Below are positions 23,128 through 32,442 of a stretch of 64,000 nucleotides of DNA, one piece after another (within the stretch, counting starts at the first letter, position 1; every line of letters starts with the position of its first letter). The stretch comes from Georgenia soli (lineage in GTDB: Bacteria; Actinomycetota; Actinomycetes; Actinomycetales; Actinomycetaceae). The notes under the pieces were generated by a model, which ran no database searches, was not told the origin of the DNA, and saw nothing but the letters and a program-made list of their open reading frames with translations. The stretch lies in the NCBI RefSeq assembly GCF_002563695.1, contig NZ_PDJI01000004.1, positions 3,472,001 through 3,536,000 on the forward strand, given 5' to 3'. Position numbers and translations under genes: made by a program.

Positions 23128-24444
23128 ATGACCACCTGGCACGAGCACGCGATCTTCTGGCACGTCTACCCGCTCGGGTTCGTCGGCGCGGAACCCGTCC
23201 TGGACCCCTCCGCCGAGCCCGTGCACCGACTCGGGCACCTGACCGGCTGGCTCGACCACGCCGTCGGGCTCGGCGCGTCCGCCGTCCTGCTCGGGCCCGT
23301 CTTCACCAGCCACAGCCACGGCTACGACACCCTCGACCACTTCACGATCGACCCCCGGCTCGGCGACCGCGCCGACTTCGACGCCCTGGTCGCCGCCGCC
23401 CACGAACGCGGGCTCAAGGTGGTCCTGGACGGCGTCTTCAACCACGTCGGCTCCCGGCACCCGGCCTTCCTCCGGGCGCTCGACGGCGGACCGGCCACAC
23501 CCGAGGCAGAGATGTTCCGCCTCACCTGGAAAGAGGGCGCCCCGCCCGGCACCCCGCCCGAGCGCGAGACGTTCGAGGGCCACGCGGGACTCGTGGCGCT
23601 GAACCACGACGCCCCCGCCGTCGTCGAGCTGGTGCGGGACGTGATGCGGCACTGGCTCCGCGCCGGGGCGGACGGCTGGCGGCTGGACGCCGCCTACGCC
23701 GTGCCGCCGTCGTTCTGGGCGAAGGTCCTGCCGGCGGTCCGGGCGGAGTTCCCGGACGCGTACGTCGTCGGCGAGGTCATCCACGGCGACTACGCCGGCG
23801 TCGTGGCGGAGTCCGGCATGGACGCCGTCACCCAGTACGAGCTGTGGAAGGCGATCTGGAGCAGCATCGAGGACGTCAACTTCTACGAGCTCGACCACGC
23901 GCTGGGCAGGCACAACACCTTCCTCGAGACGTTCGCGCCGATGACGTTCGTCGGCAACCACGACGTCACGCGCATCGCCACCCGCCTGAGCGACCGTCGC
24001 CACCTCGCCCACGCCCACGTCGTCCTCATGACGGTGGGTGGCACCCCGTCGGTCTACGCCGGGGACGAGCTCGCGCTCGAGGGCGTCAAGGAGGAGCGGC
24101 TGGGCGGTGACGACGCGATCCGGCCCGTGTTCCCGGACCGCCCGGACGACCTCGTCGGGGCGGACACCGGGATGCTCGCGCTGCACCGGGAGCTGATCGG
24201 CCTGCGCCGGCGTCACCCGTGGCTGCACCGCGCCCGGACGACGACGCTGGAGCTGCGCAACGAGCTCCTCGCGTACGAGGTGGCCGCTGCGGGCGAGCGG
24301 CTCGTCGTCGTCCTCAACCTTGCCGACGGCGACGCGCAGGCCCCGGCACAGGGCGCCACCGCGGTCCTCGCGGGCACGGCCCGGACCGACGGCGGCCGTG
24401 CGGTGGTGCCAGGCCACGGCTGGGCCGTGCTCGGCGAGCGCTGA
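23128..24444 (+). CDS. GH13 alpha-amylase family glycosidase
   Basis: The product is 438 residues. The (beta/alpha)8 barrel shows the GH13 regions: DGVFNHVG, the nucleophile Asp in GWRLDAAYAV, the acid Glu in VVGEVIHGD and the final Asp in FVGNHD. A short C-terminal beta domain closes the protein. It acts on alpha-glucosidic bonds; no signal peptide is present, so the substrate is intracellular, perhaps maltodextrin, sucrose or trehalose derivatives. MTTWHEH at 23128 is preferred to ATG 23119, which leaves too little space for the GAGG site. Confidence 0.88.
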   Translation: MTTWHEHAIFWHVYPLGFVGAEPVLDPSAEPVHRLGHLTGWLDHAVGLGASAVLLGPVFTSHSHGYDTLDHFTIDPRLGDRADFDALVAAAHERGLKVVLDGVFNHVGSRHPAFLRALDGGPATPEAEMFRLTWKEGAPPGTPPERETFEGHAGLVALNHDAPAVVELVRDVMRHWLRAGADGWRLDAAYAVPPSFWAKVLPAVRAEFPDAYVVGEVIHGDYAGVVAESGMDAVTQYELWKAIWSSIEDVNFYELDHALGRHNTFLETFAPMTFVGNHDVTRIATRLSDRRHLAHAHVVLMTVGGTPSVYAGDELALEGVKEERLGGDDAIRPVFPDRPDDLVGADTGMLALHRELIGLRRRHPWLHRARTTTLELRNELLAYEVAAAGERLVVVLNLADGDAQAPAQGATAVLAGTARTDGGRAVVPGHGWAVLGER

Positions 24445-24576
24445 GACAAGGCGCTCGAAGGCCGTCGGGCACCGGGCTCAGGTGCGACACGTGCCACGCG
24501 GACGGGCGGCACCCGCCCTCCACGAGTCGTGCAAGACTGTCCTTCAGACAGTTCCAGGACTGGTGGAAGGGAAACC

Positions 24577-24735
24577 ATGAAGAGCTCGCTCGTGATGTTC
24601 GCCGCCCAGGAGGCAGACAAGGCCGAGGCCGCCGCGGCCGTGAGCCCGTACGTCCTCGGCGCGATCACCCTGGCGATCGCCATCTTCCTGCTGCTCGTGA
24701 CGTACGCGTTCCGCAACGTCCACACCCGTCACTGA
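24577..24735 (+). CDS. Small membrane protein upstream of nadD
   Basis: The product is 52 residues. A soluble Ala/Glu-rich head of about 22 residues precedes one transmembrane helix (YVLGAITLAIAIFLLLVTYAF) and a short basic tail. GGAAGGGAAACC precedes the ATG. I recall a similar short membrane protein at this position before nadD in related actinobacteria, so it is probably conserved, but its role is unknown. It ends 15 bases before nadD and is likely co-transcribed. Confidence 0.7.
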   Translation: MKSSLVMFAAQEADKAEAAAAVSPYVLGAITLAIAIFLLLVTYAFRNVHTRH

Positions 24736-24750
24736 CCCGCAGGAGCTGCG

Positions 24751-25461
24751 ATGGCGTGGGGTGCACGGTCGAGGCGGCGGGTCGGTGTCATGGGCGGCAC
24801 CTTCGACCCGGTGCACCACGGGCACCTCGTGGCCGCGAGCGAGGTGCTGGAGTCCTTCTCGCTGGACGAGGTCATCTTCGTCCCGACGGGGGAGCAGCCG
24901 TTCAAGTCGGACCGTGACGTCACCGAGGCCGAGCACCGCTACCTCATGACGGTGGTCGCCACCGCGTCCAACCCCCGCTTCACCGTGTCGCGGCTGGAGA
25001 TCGACCGGCCGGGCAAGACCTACACCATCGACACCCTGCGCGAGCTGAAGCTGCAGCTGCCCGACACCGAGCTCTTCTTCATCACCGGCGCCGACGTGCT
25101 CCCCCAGATCCTGACCTGGAAGGACGCCGACGAGCTGTGGTCGCTGGCGCACTTCATCGGCGTCACACGTCCCGGTCACGAGCTGGACACCTCGGGGCTG
25201 CCCGAGGCGGGCGTCTCGCTGCTCGAGGTGCCGGCCATGTCCATCTCCTCGACGGACTGCCGCGAGCGGGTCGCCGCCGGCAAGCCGGTCTGGTACCTCG
25301 TGCCGGACGGGGTGGTGCAGTACATCGCCAAGTACGGCCTCTACCGCAAGGGCTCGGCGAAGGTCGACGACTTCTCACGGCCGACGCCGCGCCGCAGGAC
25401 CAACGCCCGGGAGCAGCACAGCATGAACCTGCCGCCCCGGGCCGTAGGAGCAGGTAAGTGA
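24751..25461 (+). CDS. nadD: Nicotinate-nucleotide adenylyltransferase
   Basis: The product is 236 residues. It adenylates nicotinate mononucleotide to deamido-NAD in the cytoplasm. The nucleotidyltransferase motifs are [12 protein letters not shown] near the N-terminus and the C-terminal [11 protein letters not shown] basic tail of about 25 residues after the catalytic core is longer than usual. GCAGGAGCTGCG precedes the ATG at 24751. The end overlaps the next gene as GTGA. nadD, the proline-rich membrane gene, rsfS and the phosphatase appear to form one operon. Confidence 0.93.
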   Translation: MAWGARSRRRVGVMGGTFDPVHHGHLVAASEVLESFSLDEVIFVPTGEQPFKSDRDVTEAEHRYLMTVVATASNPRFTVSRLEIDRPGKTYTIDTLRELKLQLPDTELFFITGADVLPQILTWKDADELWSLAHFIGVTRPGHELDTSGLPEAGVSLLEVPAMSISSTDCRERVAAGKPVWYLVPDGVVQYIAKYGLYRKGSAKVDDFSRPTPRRRTNAREQHSMNLPPRAVGAGK

Positions 25462-27089
25462 ACCAGCAGGAACCCTCCACCGAGACCAGCGGTCTGGGGG
25501 AGCGCCGGCGCCGTCGTGAGGCCGAGCGCGCCGCACGCCTTGCCGCCGAGAAGGCGGGGCAGGCCCAGCCTCTGACGCGTCGGGAGCTGCGGCGTCGCCA
25601 GCTCGAGGAGCAGGCCCGGCTCGAGGCGATCGCCACGGGCGAGCTGCCGCTCGTGGACGAGGCCGGCCGGCCGCTGGGTCCCGAGGCCGCGGCGGAGGCG
25701 GCCGCGGCCGCGTCTGCCCCCGCTGTGTCGGCGTCGAGCCCTGCCCCGGCGGCGTCGAGCCCTACCGTGTCGGCGCCGAGCCCTGCCGTGACGACGGCGG
25801 AGCCGCGCGCGGCCGCCCAGCCGCCCGCACCGGTGGCGGCCGACCGCGTCCCCGACCCGCCCGCGCCTGCCGAGGAGCCGGAGCCGGCCACGGCCGAGCG
25901 CGCCGCCGCGACCGCCCGCTCCCGGCGCTCGATGCGCGAGCGGCTGCAGGAAGCCCCGTCAGCAGGTCCGGAGGAAGCACCCGGCGAGCGGACCGCGACC
26001 ACTCGCCGGCCGGTCGTCCGCGCCCCGCACACGGCTCGGGGCGTGCGCAGCCTCGACTCCACCGGCGCCCTGACCGGCGTCCAGCCGGTGCAGCCGCCCG
26101 CCACCCCGACGCGCCCCGCCCCGGCCGCCCCCGAGGCCCCCGTGACCACCGACCCCGCCGGCTGGGCGGCCGCGGCCGCGTTCCCGGCGCCGCGGTTCGC
26201 GTCGGTGCCGGACGACACCACCATCGTCATCGACGCCGTCCCCGCGTCTTCCGGTGCCCCGCGCAACCGATCCGGGACCGCCCCGGCCCCGTCTGCCTCG
26301 ACCCCGTCGGGCTCGACCAGGTCGGTCTCGACCCCGTCAGGCTCGACCAGGTCGGCCTCGACCCCGTCGGGCTCGGCCAGGTCCGCCGGGACCACGTCCA
26401 CGCCGGTGTCGGCCGCCAGCGCCCGGTCGGCCGCCAGCGCCCGGTCGGCCGTCTCGCCGGGACCGGCTCCCGCGGCACCCTTCACCGCTGGGTCGCCCGA
26501 GCCGCACGCGCCGGAGCCGCACGCGCCCGAGCCTGGTCCGGGGCCTGTCTTCGCGCCCGTCCGCCGGGAGCCGACGGAGGCGGAGAAGGCCCGTGCCGCG
26601 TCGTCGCCCGCCCGCGTCCCCTCTGCGGCGAGCGGACCGGAGGCGGTCGCGGCCGCCGCCCTCGACAGCGACGGTGAGTCGGACCAGGACGACTACCAGG
26701 AGGCTCGCCCGCAGTGGGCCTCCCTCGCCGAGTTCTCCGCCGCCACCTCCGACTCCCCGGAGGAGCCCGGCGAGGGCGTGAGCTCGCGCGAGCCGGCCCG
26801 CCGGTCGGTGCGTGATCGCATGGCCGGGCCCGCCGGCGCCATGAGCGCGCGCAGCGCGGAGGACACGGAGGAGGAGACGGCGTACGGCAACGAGGTCGAG
26901 ACGCGCAACCCCGCCGCGTCGCTCGTGAAGATCGTCGCACTCGTCCTCGCCGCGGTCGTCATCGGCCTGCTCATCGGTCTGCTGGCCTTCAACCAGGGCG
27001 ACGACGGCGCCTCCGTGCGGATCCAGTCCCTCGGCCACGCCGCCGCGGCCGCCCCGACCGCCGCGGCCGCCCTCGGCGAGAACCCGTAG
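25458..27089 (+). CDS. Large Pro/Ser/Ala-rich single-pass membrane protein
   Basis: The product is 543 residues. Residues 1-70 are a charged helix or coiled coil rich in Arg, Glu and Ala. A long disordered region (70-480) is built of Pro, Ala, Ser and Thr with short repeats (30-bp tandem repeats at 26298-26387, [10 protein letters not shown]). One transmembrane helix lies at about 487-511, then a short Ala-rich tail. The topology suggests a cytoplasmic bulk. Such a gene between nadD and rsfS is seen in related actinobacteria, but its role is not known. The start is GTG in a GTGA overlap with nadD. Confidence 0.75.
   Translation: MNQQEPSTETSGLGERRRRREAERAARLAAEKAGQAQPLTRRELRRRQLEEQARLEAIATGELPLVDEAGRPLGPEAAAEAAAAASAPAVSASSPAPAASSPTVSAPSPAVTTAEPRAAAQPPAPVAADRVPDPPAPAEEPEPATAERAAATARSRRSMRERLQEAPSAGPEEAPGERTATTRRPVVRAPHTARGVRSLDSTGALTGVQPVQPPATPTRPAPAAPEAPVTTDPAGWAAAAAFPAPRFASVPDDTTIVIDAVPASSGAPRNRSGTAPAPSASTPSGSTRSVSTPSGSTRSASTPSGSARSAGTTSTPVSAASARSAASARSAVSPGPAPAAPFTAGSPEPHAPEPHAPEPGPGPVFAPVRREPTEAEKARAASSPARVPSAASGPEAVAAAALDSDGESDQDDYQEARPQWASLAEFSAATSDSPEEPGEGVSSREPARRSVRDRMAGPAGAMSARSAEDTEEETAYGNEVETRNPAASLVKIVALVLAAVVIGLLIGLLAFNQGDDGASVRIQSLGHAAAAAPTAAAALGENP
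26298..26387 (+). repeat. Three 30-bp tandem repeats
   Basis: Units starting TCGACCCCGTC occur at 26298, 26328 and 26358, differing at a few positions. They encode a ten-residue repeat ([14 protein letters not shown]) in the disordered part of the membrane protein. Because the unit is a multiple of three, copy number can change without a frameshift. Confidence 0.8.
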
Positions 27090-27125
27090 GATCACCCGAG
27101 ACCCCCTTTCGTCCCGAGGAGACCT

Positions 27126-27524
27126 GTGGCTGCTGACGTCCGATCCCGCCATCTCGCCGTCGTCGCCGCGCGCGCCGCGGCCGACAAGAAGGCGCAGGAG
27201 ATCATCGCGCTCGACGTCTCGGAGCGGCTCGTCCTCACCGACGTCTTCCTCGTCGTCTCGGGGGCGAACGAGCGCCAGGTCAAGGCGATCGTGGACGCCG
27301 TCGACGAGGCCCTGCACAAGGAGGGCGCCAAGGCGGTGCGCAAGGAGGGCGTGGGGGAGGCCCGCTGGGTCCTCATGGACTACGGCGACGTCGTCGTCCA
27401 CGTCCAGCACGAGGAGGACCGCGAGTACTACGCCCTCGAACGCCTCTGGAAGGACTGCCCCGTCGTCGACCTCCCGGGCGACCTGTACGCCCCCGCAGAC
27501 GGTGACGGTGACACCCACGCATGA
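27126..27524 (+). CDS. rsfS: Ribosomal silencing factor RsfS
   Basis: The product is 132 residues of the RsfS/Iojap family. It binds ribosomal protein L14 and blocks subunit joining in starved cells. Signature segments are AADKKAQEIIALDVSE, TDVFLVVSGANERQV and WVLMDYGDVVVHV followed by YYALERLW. The GTG at 27126 follows GAGGAGACCT. The stop overlaps the following phosphatase gene as ATGA. The usual neighbour nadD is two genes upstream. Confidence 0.93.
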   Translation: MAADVRSRHLAVVAARAAADKKAQEIIALDVSERLVLTDVFLVVSGANERQVKAIVDAVDEALHKEGAKAVRKEGVGEARWVLMDYGDVVVHVQHEEDREYYALERLWKDCPVVDLPGDLYAPADGDGDTHA

Positions 27525-28138
27525 CCGCCGGAACCGTCATCCTCTGGCGTCACGGTCAGACCGACCACAACGCCGCCCGGCGCCTCCAGGGGCAGTCCGA
27601 CATCCCGCTCAACGACGCGGGCATCCGGCAGGCCAACCTGGCCGCCACCGCCCTCGCCGCGCTCGAGCCCACCCGCATCATCACGTCGGACCTGGGACGT
27701 GCGGTCTCCACGGCCCAGGCCCTCGCCGACCGCACCGGCCTCCAGCCCACCACGGACGTCCGGCTGCGTGAGCGCAGCTTCGGCGCCTGGGAGGGACTCA
27801 CGCAGGAGGAGATCAAGACGTCGTGGCCCGACGCCTTCGACGCCTGGCGTCACGGCCGCGAGCCTGAGGGGGTGGGGGCCGAGACCCGCACCGCCTGCGG
27901 GACCCGCGTGGCCCGGGCCGTCGAGGAGGCGGCCGCGGAGCTCGACGAGCGCGACGTCCTCGTCGTCGTCGGGCACGGCGCCGCGATCACGCTGGGGCAG
28001 ACCGTCATGCTCGGTCTCGACCCCGGGAACTGGTTCGGGCTGACCGGCCTGGAGAACAGCGGCTGGACTCTCATGCACCCCAACCCCGGCCGCGAGCCGG
28101 AGTGGCGCCTGAGCGCCTACAACCTCGGCCTGGACTGA
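27521..28138 (+). CDS. Histidine phosphatase (phosphoglycerate mutase-like)
   Basis: The product is 205 residues with the phosphohistidine site LWRHGQTDHN (His near residue 11), LNDAGIRQA, the Glu in LRERSFGAWEG and the second His in VVVGHGAA. The position behind rsfS matches actinobacterial enzymes annotated glucosyl-3-phosphoglycerate phosphatase or cofactor-dependent mutase, but the exact substrate is unproved. Translation is coupled to rsfS by an ATGA overlap. It is the last gene of the nadD operon. Confidence 0.85.
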   Translation: MTAGTVILWRHGQTDHNAARRLQGQSDIPLNDAGIRQANLAATALAALEPTRIITSDLGRAVSTAQALADRTGLQPTTDVRLRERSFGAWEGLTQEEIKTSWPDAFDAWRHGREPEGVGAETRTACGTRVARAVEEAAAELDERDVLVVVGHGAAITLGQTVMLGLDPGNWFGLTGLENSGWTLMHPNPGREPEWRLSAYNLGLD

Positions 28139-28161
28139 CCGAACCAGAACCCGGACCCGGA

Positions 28162-28188
28162 CCCGGGCCAACGGCGGCGCCGCCCGGG
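28162..28188. terminator. Weak hairpin between convergent genes
   Basis: CCCGGGC (28162-28168) pairs with GCCCGGG (28182-28188); the 13-base interior includes GGCGGCGCCGCC, itself self-complementary. It sits between the phosphatase stop (28138) and the ankyrin-protein stop (28197) and may end both transcripts. Confidence 0.35.
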
Positions 28189-28196
28189 CACCTGCC

Positions 28197-28586
28197 TCAG
28201 CGCGGGCGCGGGTCCAGGAGCGCCGTCATCTCGGGCAGCCCGAAGTACTGCGCCGTGGCGCGGGCGCTCGGCTGCCCCGCGTCAGGGTCGGCGCCCGAGT
28301 CCAGCAGCATCCTGGCGATCTCCGCGTCCTGCCTGAAGACGGCGCACGTCAGCGCGTTCTGCGACCGGTCGTTGAGCCGCCTGACGTCGGCGCCGCGGTC
28401 GAGCAGCGCCCGAACCGTGCCGGCCTGCTCGTGGTACGCCGCGAGGATCAGCAGGGTGTCGCCCTTGGCATTCGTGAGGTCCACCGGCGCCCCAGCGTCG
28501 AGGAGAGCCGTCAGCTCCGCGGTCCGGCCCTCCCGGGCCATGTCGAACATCTGGTGCGCGAGGTCGATGGCGGCATCGTCGGTCAT
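28197..28586 (-). CDS. Ankyrin-repeat protein
   Basis: The product is 129 residues with about three ankyrin repeats: LTALLDAGAPVDLTNAKGDT, VRALLDRGADVRRLND, IARMLLDSGADPDAG. The short length and lack of signal peptide indicate a small cytoplasmic protein-binding module. Bacterial ankyrin proteins of this size are often paired with catalase or redox enzymes, but none lies here. It is convergent with the phosphatase gene and divergent from the GAF-ANTAR gene. Confidence 0.85.
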   Translation of the reverse strand: MTDDAAIDLAHQMFDMAREGRTAELTALLDAGAPVDLTNAKGDTLLILAAYHEQAGTVRALLDRGADVRRLNDRSQNALTCAVFRQDAEIARMLLDSGADPDAGQPSARATAQYFGLPEMTALLDPRPR

Positions 28587-28747
28587 GGTGCCCCACGATA
28601 GGTGCCCGCGCCCGGGAGAGGCGACGGCGCGGCACCGACCCGCTTGCCGAGCCGCACGGTCCCTCCGGGACTATCGTGGCGAGCATCCAGCCGCGACGGA
28701 GCGGCACGGCCGGGGGTCCCCGGTCAGCCCGGCGGACGGAGGTGCCG

Positions 28748-29467
28748 ATGCCTGAGTCGCTGCCGCTGGGCGAGGAGCTTGCGCGGGCGTACGCCCGCGC
28801 CTCGGGCCTGCTCCTGACGACCGAGACGGTCCACAACGGGCTGCGGCTCGTCACCTCCGTCGCGGCCGAGGCGCTGCCGAGGACCGCCGGTGCCGGCGTC
28901 ACGGTCAGCGACGGCGACGCGGTGACGACCGTGGCGGCCACCGACCCGCTGGTGCTGCGGGCGGACGAGGCCCAGTACCGGTCCGGCGACGGGCCCTGCC
29001 TGACGGCGTGGGAGGTGCACGGCACCGTGCGGATCGACGACGTGCGGCAGGAGGAGCGCTGGCCGCAGTGGTGCCGTGCGGTCCGGGACACCGACGTGCG
29101 GTCGGTCCTGAGCACGGCGCTGGTCGCCGGGGACACCGCCGTCGGGGCCATCAAGGTCTACTCCACGGTGCCCCGCGCCTACGGCGGCGGCAGCGAGCAC
29201 CTGCTGCGGATGTTCGCCGCCCAGGCCGCGACCCTGGTGATGCACGCCCGGACCGGGGAGGAGGCCCAGCGGCTCAGCGACGAGCTGAGGGCCGCCGTCC
29301 GGACGCGCGACGTGGTCGCGACGGCGCGCGGCATCCTCATGGAGCGCGATCACCTCGGCGAGGCCGACGCGCTCGCCCTGCTGATCGCCCTCGCCCGGCG
29401 TGAGCGGCGTGACCTCGAGGACGTCGCGCTGGGGCTCCTCCGTTCGACGGCACGCCGGCAGCGATGA
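28748..29467 (+). CDS. GAF-ANTAR signalling protein
   Basis: The product is 239 residues. A GAF-type sensor (about 20-165, with SGDGPCLTAWEVHGTVRIDDV) is joined to a C-terminal ANTAR domain (about 180-235, with ARGILMERDHLGEADALALL). ANTAR domains bind paired RNA hairpins and stop transcription termination; GAF domains sense small ligands or redox. The ATG at 28748 follows GGACGGAGG. The stop overlaps the SpoIIE-like phosphatase gene as ATGA, so the two work in one pathway. Confidence 0.85.
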   Translation: MPESLPLGEELARAYARASGLLLTTETVHNGLRLVTSVAAEALPRTAGAGVTVSDGDAVTTVAATDPLVLRADEAQYRSGDGPCLTAWEVHGTVRIDDVRQEERWPQWCRAVRDTDVRSVLSTALVAGDTAVGAIKVYSTVPRAYGGGSEHLLRMFAAQAATLVMHARTGEEAQRLSDELRAAVRTRDVVATARGILMERDHLGEADALALLIALARRERRDLEDVALGLLRSTARRQR

Positions 29468-30921
29468 GCGAGGCGGGGGTCGGGCGGGACGACCAGCAGC
29501 GCGCCGCGCTGCGGCAGGTCTCCGAGCGCGCCGGGATCGGTCCGGGCCTGTGGTGGCGCCGGTACTTCGCCCTCGGCGGCAACGCCGGCCAGGCGGAGCT
29601 GGAGGACTTCGCCGAGGGGCGGGGCTCGCTGTCCGCCGGCGACCGGGACCTCCTCGCCCAGGCCGTCAACGAGCTGCTCGAGGCCCGTGCCGCCGTGCGA
29701 CGGGTGCCCTACAGCGGACGCGTGCGCGACCCCCGCCCCTCCGAGGGCCCCCTCGCGGCGCTGCTGACCCTCCTGCAGGGCATGCACGTCGCCCCGCCCG
29801 ACCGGGTCGCCGCCGTCGTCGCGTCGGCGGGCGAGCAGCTGGGCGTCCAGATCGGGGTCTACCTGGTCGACTACGACCACGTCGAGCTGCGTCCGCTCGG
29901 CGAGGGCCGGCGCCTCGGCGTCGACGCCTCCCTGCCGGGGCGGGCCTTCCGCGACATGGAGATCAAGGTCGCGCGGTCGGACCGGGGGAGCCGGTTGTGG
30001 GTGCCCGTGGTCGACGGCGCCGAACGGCTCGGGGTGCTCGAGGTGGTGCCCGGCGAGGTGGGCGACCTCGACGATGCCCTCCTGCACAGCCAGCTGGCAT
30101 GGCTCGCCACGCTCCTCGGTCACCTGCTGACCACCACGACGAAGTACGGCGACGCCCTCGACGTCGTCCGCCGCCGGCAGCCCCGCAGCGCCTCCGCGGA
30201 GCTGGTCTGGCAGCTCCTGCCGCCGGTGACGGCGGGCACGGACAAGGTGGTCGTCACCGGGATCGTCTCCCCGAGCGAGGACGTCGGCGGCGACGCGTTC
30301 GACTACGCGTTGTCGGAGACGACGGCGCACCTGGCGATCTTCGACGCGAACGGGGACTCGCTCGGCGCGGGTGCCATCACGGCGATGGGCCTGTCCGCGT
30401 ACCGCAGCGCACGGCGCAACGGCGGCTCGCTCTTCGACCAGGCGATGGCGGTCGACGTCGCGATCGGGGAGGACCTGGCCCGGCTCGGCCGGACCATCAC
30501 CGCCGTGCTCGCCGAGCTCGACCTCGACCACGGCCGCCTGCGCTGGGTCAGCGCCGGCCACCCGGCGCCCCTGCTGATGCGCCGCGGCAAGGTGGTCAAG
30601 GAGCTCGGCGGCGGCCGCCGCCCGGAGTTCGGCGTCCCGGCGCGCGAGGTGACCGTCGCGGAGGAGACGCTCGAGCCGGGGGACTGGCTGGTGCTCTACA
30701 CCGACGGCATCACCGAGGCCCGCGACGCGGACGGGGCGGTCTTCGGCCTCGACCGGCTGGAGGACTTCCTCGCGCGGGAGGCGGCCACCGAGCACCCGCC
30801 GCCGGAGCTCGTGCGCCGTCTGGTGCGTGACGTCCTCGACCACCAGCGGGGGGTGCTGCAGGACGACGCCACGGTGCTGGTGGCCCGCTGGGGCGACTAC
30901 CGCCGCTGGCTGACCCCCTGA
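29464..30921 (+). CDS. SpoIIE-type PP2C phosphatase with N-terminal sensor
   Basis: The product is 485 residues. The first 100 residues are a helical region, about 100-240 is GAF-like, and the C-terminal 240 residues are a PP2C-type serine phosphatase with metal-site motifs EDVGGDAFDY, FDANGDSLGAG, LYTDGITEA and DDATVLVA. RsbU/SpoIIE relatives dephosphorylate anti-anti-sigma factors and control stress sigma factors. No anti-sigma gene is adjacent. It is coupled by ATGA overlap to the GAF-ANTAR gene. Confidence 0.87.
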   Translation: MSEAGVGRDDQQRAALRQVSERAGIGPGLWWRRYFALGGNAGQAELEDFAEGRGSLSAGDRDLLAQAVNELLEARAAVRRVPYSGRVRDPRPSEGPLAALLTLLQGMHVAPPDRVAAVVASAGEQLGVQIGVYLVDYDHVELRPLGEGRRLGVDASLPGRAFRDMEIKVARSDRGSRLWVPVVDGAERLGVLEVVPGEVGDLDDALLHSQLAWLATLLGHLLTTTTKYGDALDVVRRRQPRSASAELVWQLLPPVTAGTDKVVVTGIVSPSEDVGGDAFDYALSETTAHLAIFDANGDSLGAGAITAMGLSAYRSARRNGGSLFDQAMAVDVAIGEDLARLGRTITAVLAELDLDHGRLRWVSAGHPAPLLMRRGKVVKELGGGRRPEFGVPAREVTVAEETLEPGDWLVLYTDGITEARDADGAVFGLDRLEDFLAREAATEHPPPELVRRLVRDVLDHQRGVLQDDATVLVARWGDYRRWLTP

Positions 30922-30964
30922 TCGCTCGAGTGGCGAAGAACCCGAAGCACGGTTCACTAGGGCT

Positions 30965-31444
30965 GTGACCAGGAACTTTGCATTCGCGGCCACCGTGCTG
31001 GTGGCGCTGGGAGGTTGCACCGCGACCATCCCGACCGACCCTGACGGCACGCTGGACAGGGTGAGCGGCGGGACGCTGAGGGTCGGCGTGTCGCCCAGCC
31101 CGCCGTGGACCGACCTCCCGGACGGCCCGAACGGTGAACCGGCCGGCACCGAGGTCGAGCTGGTCGAGGAGTTCGCCCGCAGCATCGACGCCGAGATCGT
31201 GTGGGTCCCGGGCGGCGAGGAGGAGCTGGTGGGCCAGCTCGAGCACGACGAGCTCGACCTGGTGATCGGCGGGCTCACCGCGAAGTCGCCGTGGTCGAGC
31301 AAGGTCGCGCTGACCTACCGCTACGTCTCCACCACCGGGCCCCGCGGGGAGAAGGAGCTGCACGTCATGGCCGCGCCCATGGGCGAGAACGCCTTCCTCG
31401 TGGAGCTCGAACGGTTCCTCCTCGACCAGGACCTGCCGGCATGA
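30965..31444 (+). CDS. Half-size solute-binding lipoprotein
   Basis: The product is 159 residues. A lipoprotein signal (TRNFAFAATVLVALGGC, Cys18) leads into a SBP_bac_3-like lobe: GGTLRVGVSPSPPWTD, AGTEVELVEEFARSI, LDLVIGGLTAKSPWS. It then jumps to a terminal helix (ENAFLVELERFLLD) that normally ends the full protein. The second lobe of about 100 residues is missing, so it is unlikely to clamp an amino acid in the classical way. GTG at 30965 is the start. Its stop overlaps the CDF-like transporter as ATGA, suggesting they act together at the membrane. Confidence 0.7.
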   Translation: MTRNFAFAATVLVALGGCTATIPTDPDGTLDRVSGGTLRVGVSPSPPWTDLPDGPNGEPAGTEVELVEEFARSIDAEIVWVPGGEEELVGQLEHDELDLVIGGLTAKSPWSSKVALTYRYVSTTGPRGEKELHVMAAPMGENAFLVELERFLLDQDLPA

Positions 31445-32442
31445 GCGCGCGGTTCGGGAGGACCGAGCTCCCCGAGGAGCAGGAGCGGGCCCTGCGCCGG
31501 GCCGTCCGTCTCGCGTGGCTGACGATCGCGTTCCTCGTCACCGCCGTCACCGGGGTGTACCTGGCGATGGGCAGCTCGCAGGCGATGAAGGCCGCGTGGA
31601 TGGAGGACATGCTGTCCTTTATCCCGCCGGTCGCCTTCCTCCTCGCCGTGCGCCGGACCCGCCGCCCGCCCACCCCCGAGCACCCGTACGGCTACCACCG
31701 GGCGGTCGGGGTGGGGCACCTCGTCGCCGCCACCGCGCTGCTCGCCATGGGCGCGTTCATGGTCTTCGACTCCGCGTCCGGCCTCGTCAAGGCGGAGCAC
31801 CCGCCCGTCGGCCTGATCGAGGTCGGCGGGTTCACGCTCTGGTCCGGGTGGCTCATGATCGCCGTCATGGCGTACACGGCCGTGCCGCCGGTGCTGCTGG
31901 GTCGGGCCAAGATGCCGCTCGCGGAGGCGCTGCACGACAGGGTCCTGTACGCCGACGCCGACATGAACAAGGCCGACTGGATGACGGCGGTCGGGGCGAT
32001 CGTCGGCATCCTCGGGATCGGGCTCGGGCTGTGGTGGGCGGACGCCGTGGCCGCCCTGTTCATCTCCGGCAGCATCCTCAAGGACGGGATCACCAACCTC
32101 AAGGTCGCCGTCGCGGCCCTGATGGACGCGCGCGCCGAGACCTACGACGGGCGCGACCCGCACCCGCTGGTGCTCGCGATCGACGAGCAGCTCGGCGCCG
32201 TCGATTGGGTCGAGGAGGCCCGCAGCCGCGTGCGCGACCAGGGCCACGTGTTCCACGTCGAGTCCTTCGTGGTGCCCCGGCCGGGCTACCACCCGACCCT
32301 CGAGGACCTCCGGCTCGCGCGCGAGCACGTCGTCGACCTCGACTGGAAGGTCGACGACATGGTGGTCATCCCCGTCGAGGAGCTGCCGGACAGGATGCTC
32401 CCCGGGGTGAAGGAGCAGGCGGGCAGCCACGACGCCGGCTGA
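31441..32442 (+). CDS. Cation diffusion facilitator-like transporter
   Basis: The product is 333 residues with about six transmembrane helices (for example AWLTIAFLVTAVTGVYLAM, HLVAATALLAMGAFMVF, GWLMIAVMAYTAV) and a cytoplasmic C-terminal domain. The layout and ADADMNKADWMTAVGAIVGILG resemble CDF metal exporters. The canonical HxxxD pairs of TM2 and TM5 are not matched; TM5 has D-M-N-K-A-D. It may carry Mn, Fe or another ion, or have a different function. It is translated together with the half-size lipoprotein. Confidence 0.7.
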   Translation: MSARFGRTELPEEQERALRRAVRLAWLTIAFLVTAVTGVYLAMGSSQAMKAAWMEDMLSFIPPVAFLLAVRRTRRPPTPEHPYGYHRAVGVGHLVAATALLAMGAFMVFDSASGLVKAEHPPVGLIEVGGFTLWSGWLMIAVMAYTAVPPVLLGRAKMPLAEALHDRVLYADADMNKADWMTAVGAIVGILGIGLGLWWADAVAALFISGSILKDGITNLKVAVAALMDARAETYDGRDPHPLVLAIDEQLGAVDWVEEARSRVRDQGHVFHVESFVVPRPGYHPTLEDLRLAREHVVDLDWKVDDMVVIPVEELPDRMLPGVKEQAGSHDAG

